DNA from: Serratia rubidaea | GTDB taxonomy: Bacteria; Pseudomonadota; Gammaproteobacteria; Enterobacterales; Enterobacteriaceae | Length of the DNA stretch: 64,000 nucleotides | Direction: 5' to 3' | NCBI GenBank assembly: GCA_901472405.1 | Contig: LR590463.1 | Span: forward strand, 4,774,001 to 4,838,000 | Shown: in pieces, positions 60,258 to 64,000 of the stretch | Layout of the letters: every line of letters begins with the position of its first letter | Position numbering within the stretch: position 1 is the stretch's first letter | The notes under the pieces: generated by a model | Seen by the model: only the letters and a program-made list of their open reading frames with translations | Told to the model about the DNA's origin: nothing | Databases searched by the model: none | Position numbers and translations under genes: made by a program

Positions 60258-61106
60258 GTGGCACAGAAAGACTATGTAAGCCGCGGGCGCTCTGGAGCGC
60301 GGCGCAAAACCCCCAGCCGTAAAAAAAGCAGTTCTCCGAAGGTGTCCAAAACCGTGGTAGCGCTTGCGGTCGCCTTGTTGGTGATCTTTGCCGGCGGTCT
60401 CTACTTTATTACCCATAACAAACCGGACGACGAACCGCTGTCGCCGGCCCACAGCAGCCGCCCGGGCAACGGCCTGCCGCCGAAGCCGGAAGAGCGCTGG
60501 CGCTATATCAAAGAGCTGGAAAACCGTCAGACCGGCGTACAAACCCCGACCGAACCGACGGCCGGCGGCGAGGTGAACTCCAAAACCCAGCTGACCCAGG
60601 AACAGCGCCAGCTGCTGGAGCAGATGCAGGCGGATATGCAGCAGCGCCCGACTCAGCTCAACGAGGTGCCGTATAACGACGCCGCTCAGGCCGCGCGCAA
60701 CAACGCGCAGCAGCCGGCGCCGGTGCAGCAGCCGCGTCAACAGCAACAGGTGCAGCAGCAAACGCAGCCGCCGGCCAGTCAGCCGCGCAACCCGTTCAGC
60801 GGCGGCGCCAGCAGCCAACCGGCGCAACAGCCTAAACCGACGACGCCGCCGGCGAAGACGGAAAGCAAGCCGGAACAGAAACAGCGCTGGATGGTGCAGT
60901 GCGGCTCGTTCCGCGCCGCCGATCAGGCGGAATCCGTCCGTGCGCGCCTGGCGTTTGAAGGCATTGAAAGCCGCATCACCAACGGCGGCGGCTGGAACCG
61001 CGTCGTGCTCGGGCCGTTCAGCAGCCGCGCCGGCGCCGACAAAACCTTGTCCCGCCTGAAGGGCATTGGCATGTCAGGATGCATTCCCCTCTCCGTCAGG
61101 GGTTGA
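60258..61106 (+). CDS. ftsN: Cell division protein FtsN
   Basis: A bitopic inner-membrane protein that triggers septal peptidoglycan synthesis. It has 282 residues. The short basic cytoplasmic tail (MAQKDYVSRGRSGARRKTPS) interacts with FtsA in homologues. It is followed by the TM segment TVVALAVALLVIFAGGLYFI (about 33-52), the periplasmic activator region GNGLPPKPEERWRYIKELEN (about 75-95), a Gln/Pro-rich linker, and a C-terminal SPOR domain starting RWMVQCGSFRAADQAESVRA that binds denuded glycan. The start is GTG at 60258. It lies downstream of cytR as in E. coli. Confidence 0.95.
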   Translation: MAQKDYVSRGRSGARRKTPSRKKSSSPKVSKTVVALAVALLVIFAGGLYFITHNKPDDEPLSPAHSSRPGNGLPPKPEERWRYIKELENRQTGVQTPTEPTAGGEVNSKTQLTQEQRQLLEQMQADMQQRPTQLNEVPYNDAAQAARNNAQQPAPVQQPRQQQQVQQQTQPPASQPRNPFSGGASSQPAQQPKPTTPPAKTESKPEQKQRWMVQCGSFRAADQAESVRARLAFEGIESRITNGGGWNRVVLGPFSSRAGADKTLSRLKGIGMSGCIPLSVRG

Positions 61107-61208
61107 AAAGCCGTAATCCTCCCCCATCTATACTCTCAATATGCCTCGTAGCACCTGCGCAAGCAGGCGCTGCGGGGACTTCTTTCAGTCTGCAACGAGG
61201 GTCTGCTC

Positions 61209-61739
61209 GTGACAACAATTGTAAGCGTACGCCGCAACGGCCAAGTCGTCATCGGTGGTGATGGCCAGGCAACATTGGGCAATACGGTGATGAAAGGCAA
61301 CGTCAAAAAAGTACGCCGCCTGTACAACGATAAAGTGATCGCCGGTTTTGCCGGGGGCACCGCTGACGCCTTCACGCTGTTTGAGCTTTTCGAGCGTAAA
61401 CTGGAAATGCACCAGGGCCACCTGGTGAAAGCCGCCGTCGAGCTGGCGAAAGACTGGCGTACCGACCGCATGCTGCGCAAGCTGGAAGCATTGCTGGCCG
61501 TGGCCGATGAAAACGCCTCGCTGATCATCACCGGTAACGGTGACGTGGTTCAGCCTGAAAATGATTTGATCGCGATCGGCTCCGGCGGCCCGTACGCCCA
61601 GTCAGCCGCGCGCGCATTGTTGGAAAATACCGAATTGGGCGCCCGTGAAATCGTCGAGAAGTCTCTCGGCATTGCCGGCGACATCTGTATTTACACCAAC
61701 CATAATCTCACTATTGAAGAACTGCCTTCCAAAGCGTAA
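61209..61739 (+). CDS. hslV: ATP-dependent protease HslVU peptidase subunit
   Basis: A threonine peptidase of the proteasome beta family, 176 residues. The start is GTG at 61209, and after Met removal the nucleophile is the Thr of TTIVSVRRNGQVVIGGDGQA. Other family blocks are GFAGGTADAFTLFELFERKL and AIGSGGPYAQSAARALLENT. It forms a two-tier hexamer capped by HslU. It starts 102 bases after ftsN and 12 bases before hslU. In E. coli the operon is sigma-32 (heat shock) controlled; I did not find a convincing sigma-32 promoter here. Confidence 0.98.
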   Translation: MTTIVSVRRNGQVVIGGDGQATLGNTVMKGNVKKVRRLYNDKVIAGFAGGTADAFTLFELFERKLEMHQGHLVKAAVELAKDWRTDRMLRKLEALLAVADENASLIITGNGDVVQPENDLIAIGSGGPYAQSAARALLENTELGAREIVEKSLGIAGDICIYTNHNLTIEELPSKA

Positions 61740-61751
61740 GGATCGAATACT

Positions 61752-63083
61752 ATGTCTGAAATGACTCCGCGCGAGATCGTCAGCGAACTGGACGGTTATA
61801 TCATCGGCCAAAGCAAAGCCAAACGCGCCGTTGCCATCGCCTTGCGTAACCGCTGGCGTCGTATGCAGCTCAACGAGATGCTGCGTCACGAAGTAACGCC
61901 GAAAAACATTCTGATGATCGGCCCGACCGGCGTCGGTAAAACCGAAATCGCCCGTCGCCTGGCTAAACTGGCCAACGCGCCGTTTATCAAAGTTGAAGCC
62001 ACCAAGTTCACCGAAGTGGGCTATGTCGGCAAGGAAGTGGATTCCATTATCCGCGACCTGACCGACGCCGCGGTGAAAATGGTGCGCCTGCAGTCAATCG
62101 AGAAAAACCGCACCCGCGCCGAAGAGATGGCGGAAGAGCGCATCCTCGACGTGCTGATCCCACCGGCCAAAAACAACTGGGGCCAGCCGGAAGAGCAGCA
62201 GGAACCGTCCGCCGCACGTCAGTCGTTCCGTAAAAAACTGCGCGAAGGCCAGTTGGACGACAAAGAGATCGAAATCGACCTGGCCGCCGCGCCGATGGGC
62301 GTCGAAATCATGGCGCCTCCGGGCATGGAAGAGATGACCAACCAGCTGCAGTCGATGTTCCAGAACCTCGGCGGCCAGAAGCAGAAACCCCGCAAGCTGA
62401 AGATCAAAGAAGCCTTCAAGCTGCTGGTGGAAGAAGAAGCGGCCAAGCTGGTTAACCCGGAAGAGCTGAAAGAGCAGGCGATCGAAGCCGTTGAGCAGCA
62501 CGGCATCGTATTTATCGATGAGATCGACAAAATCTGTAAGCGCGGCGACTCCTCCGGCCCGGACGTCTCCCGTGAAGGCGTGCAGCGCGACCTGCTGCCG
62601 CTGGTGGAAGGCAGCACCATCTCCACCAAGCACGGCATGGTGAAGACCGATCACATCCTGTTTATCGCCTCCGGCGCTTTCCAGGTTGCCAGCCCGTCCG
62701 ATCTGATCCCGGAACTGCAGGGCCGCCTGCCGATCCGCGTTGAACTGCAGGCGCTGACGACCGAAGACTTCGAACGCATTCTGACCGAGCCGAACGCGTC
62801 GCTGACCGAGCAGTACAAAGCGCTGATGGCCACCGAAGGCGTCACCATCGACTTCACCGCCGACGGTATCAGCCGCATCGCCGAAGCCGCATGGCAGGTT
62901 AACGAGAGCACCGAGAACATCGGCGCGCGTCGTTTGCACACCGTGCTGGAGCGCCTGATGGAAGATATCTCCTATGACGCCAGCGAGATTAATGGTCAAT
63001 CCATTACAATTGATGCGGAATACGTGCGCAATCACCTGGATGAGCTGGTTGCGGATGAAGATTTGAGCCGTTTTATCCTATAA
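61752..63083 (+). CDS. hslU: ATP-dependent protease HslVU ATPase subunit
   Basis: A AAA+ unfoldase of the Clp/Hsp100 family, 443 residues as in E. coli. Walker A is MIGPTGVGKTEIARRLAKLA (about 56-75), Walker B IVFIDEIDKICKRG (about 252), the inserted I-domain runs at about 110-240, and the pore loop region KVEATKFTEVGYVGKEVDSI is intact. The C-terminal tail DEDLSRFIL inserts into HslV pockets. It is co-transcribed with hslV, with a strong terminator after it. Confidence 0.98.
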   Translation: MSEMTPREIVSELDGYIIGQSKAKRAVAIALRNRWRRMQLNEMLRHEVTPKNILMIGPTGVGKTEIARRLAKLANAPFIKVEATKFTEVGYVGKEVDSIIRDLTDAAVKMVRLQSIEKNRTRAEEMAEERILDVLIPPAKNNWGQPEEQQEPSAARQSFRKKLREGQLDDKEIEIDLAAAPMGVEIMAPPGMEEMTNQLQSMFQNLGGQKQKPRKLKIKEAFKLLVEEEAAKLVNPEELKEQAIEAVEQHGIVFIDEIDKICKRGDSSGPDVSREGVQRDLLPLVEGSTISTKHGMVKTDHILFIASGAFQVASPSDLIPELQGRLPIRVELQALTTEDFERILTEPNASLTEQYKALMATEGVTIDFTADGISRIAEAAWQVNESTENIGARRLHTVLERLMEDISYDASEINGQSITIDAEYVRNHLDELVADEDLSRFIL

Positions 63084-63111
63084 TCGCTCTATCACTGTCC
63101 TGTCAGTCACG

Positions 63112-63141
63112 AAAATGGGAGGCATTGCCTCCCATTTTTTT
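63112..63141 (+). terminator. Terminator of hslVU
   Basis: ATGGGAGGC, ATT loop, GCCTCCCAT, seven T. Confidence 0.9.
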
Positions 63142-63179
63142 ATCTGCGGACACAGCCACTTGACTTGCTGAAGCGAAAA

Positions 63180-64000
63180 ATGAGCTCATCTACCTCCACC
63201 ACCCCAGCCAGAGCCTGGCTGGAAAGTTTACGTCCACGCACCCTGCCGCTGGCTTTCGCCTCCATCGTTGTCGGTTCAGCTATTGCCGCCTGGCAAGGCA
63301 GCCTGAAGCCCGGCGTCGCGCTGCTGGCGCTGTTGACCGCCGGACTGCTGCAGATCCTCTCCAACCTGGCCAATGATTACGGCGACGCCGTCAAAGGCAG
63401 CGACACAGAAGATCGCATCGGGCCGCTGCGCGGCATGCAAAAAGGCATGATTACCCAGGCGCAGATGAAACGCGCGCTGGTCATTACCGTGGTGCTGATC
63501 GCCATCGCCGGCTGTTCGCTGATTGCGCTGGCCTGCGAAACGCCGCGCGACGTGGTCGGCTTCCTGGCGCTCGGCGCGCTGGCGATCGTCGCCGCCATTA
63601 CCTATACCGTCGGCAACAAGCCTTACGGCTATCTGGGGCTGGGGGATATCTCGGTGCTGGCGTTCTTCGGCTGGCTGAGCGTGGCCGGCACCTATTACCT
63701 GCAGACGCTGCATTTCGACAGCATCGTGATGCTGCCGGCAACCGCCTGCGGCCTGCTGGCGGCGGCGGTGCTGAACATCAATAACCTGCGTGATATCGAA
63801 AGCGACCGCGCCAGCGGCAAAAACACCCTGGCGGTGCGGCTGGGGCCGAAAAACGCCCGGCGCTACCATGCGTTGCTGCTGATTGGCGCGGTGCTGTGCT
63901 TTGCGCTGTTCACCCTGTTCAACCTGAGCGGCCCATGGGGCTGGCTGTTTGTGCTGGCGGTGCCGCTGCTGTGGCGCCATGCGCTGCGCGTACTGCGCGA
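63180..64000 (+). CDS. menA: 1,4-dihydroxy-2-naphthoate octaprenyltransferase (runs off the window)
   Basis: A UbiA-family membrane prenyltransferase making demethylmenaquinone from DHNA and octaprenyl diphosphate. The frame is open from ATG 63180 to the end of the window (273 codons seen of about 305). The first Asp-rich motif is LSNLANDYGDAVKGSDTEDR near residue 65 and the second is NNLRDIESDRASGKNTLAVR near 202; both bind Mg-diphosphate. Several hydrophobic membrane helices are visible. It lies downstream of hslU as in E. coli. Confidence 0.95.
   Translation, partial: MSSSTSTTPARAWLESLRPRTLPLAFASIVVGSAIAAWQGSLKPGVALLALLTAGLLQILSNLANDYGDAVKGSDTEDRIGPLRGMQKGMITQAQMKRALVITVVLIAIAGCSLIALACETPRDVVGFLALGALAIVAAITYTVGNKPYGYLGLGDISVLAFFGWLSVAGTYYLQTLHFDSIVMLPATACGLLAAAVLNINNLRDIESDRASGKNTLAVRLGPKNARRYHALLLIGAVLCFALFTLFNLSGPWGWLFVLAVPLLWRHALRVLR

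Overview
The window is a chromosomal segment of an Enterobacterales species, most likely a Serratia (Yersiniaceae). This is inferred from the 16S gene, the argCBGH arrangement (argG inside the operon), a peroxiredoxin-glutaredoxin hybrid next to oxyR, and the close match of nearly every protein to E. coli orthologues. Almost all of it is core genome.

Layout. At 0.1-10 kb: a TetR regulator divergent from a Tm-1-like (UPF0261) protein with two putative operators between them, then spy, yhjD, yhjE, cdh, yhjG and kdgK. At 10-20 kb: the complete branched-chain amino acid block, with ilvC and ilvY divergent, a DUF2461 gene, and the attenuator-controlled ilvLGMEDA operon. At 20-24.7 kb: an MFS transporter, comM, maoP and hdfR. 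At 24.8-30.7 kb: one rRNA operon on the minus strand, in order 16S, tRNA-Ile, tRNA-Ala, 23S, 5S, tRNA-Asp, tRNA-Trp. At 30.7-39.4 kb: murI, btuB with a cobalamin riboswitch, trmA, yijD, fabR, sthA, oxyR and the OxyR-linked hybrid peroxiredoxin. At 39.6-40.2 kb: a HicAB toxin-antitoxin pair. At 40.2-46.1 kb: argHGBC, with divergent argE behind paired ARG boxes. At 46.4-49.1 kb: ppc. At 49.1-50.8 kb: an AT-rich accessory islet flanked by a second copy of the ppc 3' end and terminator. At 50.8-56.2 kb: the methionine genes metF, metBL and metJ with MetJ boxes. At 56.3-64 kb: rpmE, priA, cytR, ftsN, hslVU and the start of menA.

Sequence quality shapes the reading. At least 13 genes carry frame breaks that a single-base insertion or deletion repairs exactly (TetR, ilvC, ilvE, ilvG, fabR, argB, argE, metF, metL, metB, priA, a hypothetical). 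ppc carries more than a dozen within 1.7 kb. Protein similarity continues perfectly in the shifted frame each time, so consensus errors are much likelier than real decay. If real, the strain would be an Ilv, Arg and Met auxotroph. These genes are typed as pseudogene because the frame is broken as given, and the full gene span is reported.

The most interesting region is the islet after ppc (49.07-50.26 kb). About 95 bp of the ppc end is repeated on its far side. The DNA between is AT-rich and holds a small glycine-zipper protein and a small membrane protein with an in-frame stop. It resembles a site-specific or recombination-driven cargo insertion at the ppc terminus. Other points worth checking are the duplicated TetR operator, an extended HicA, and an rRNA-operon junction that joins two neighbourhoods which are separate in E. 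coli.
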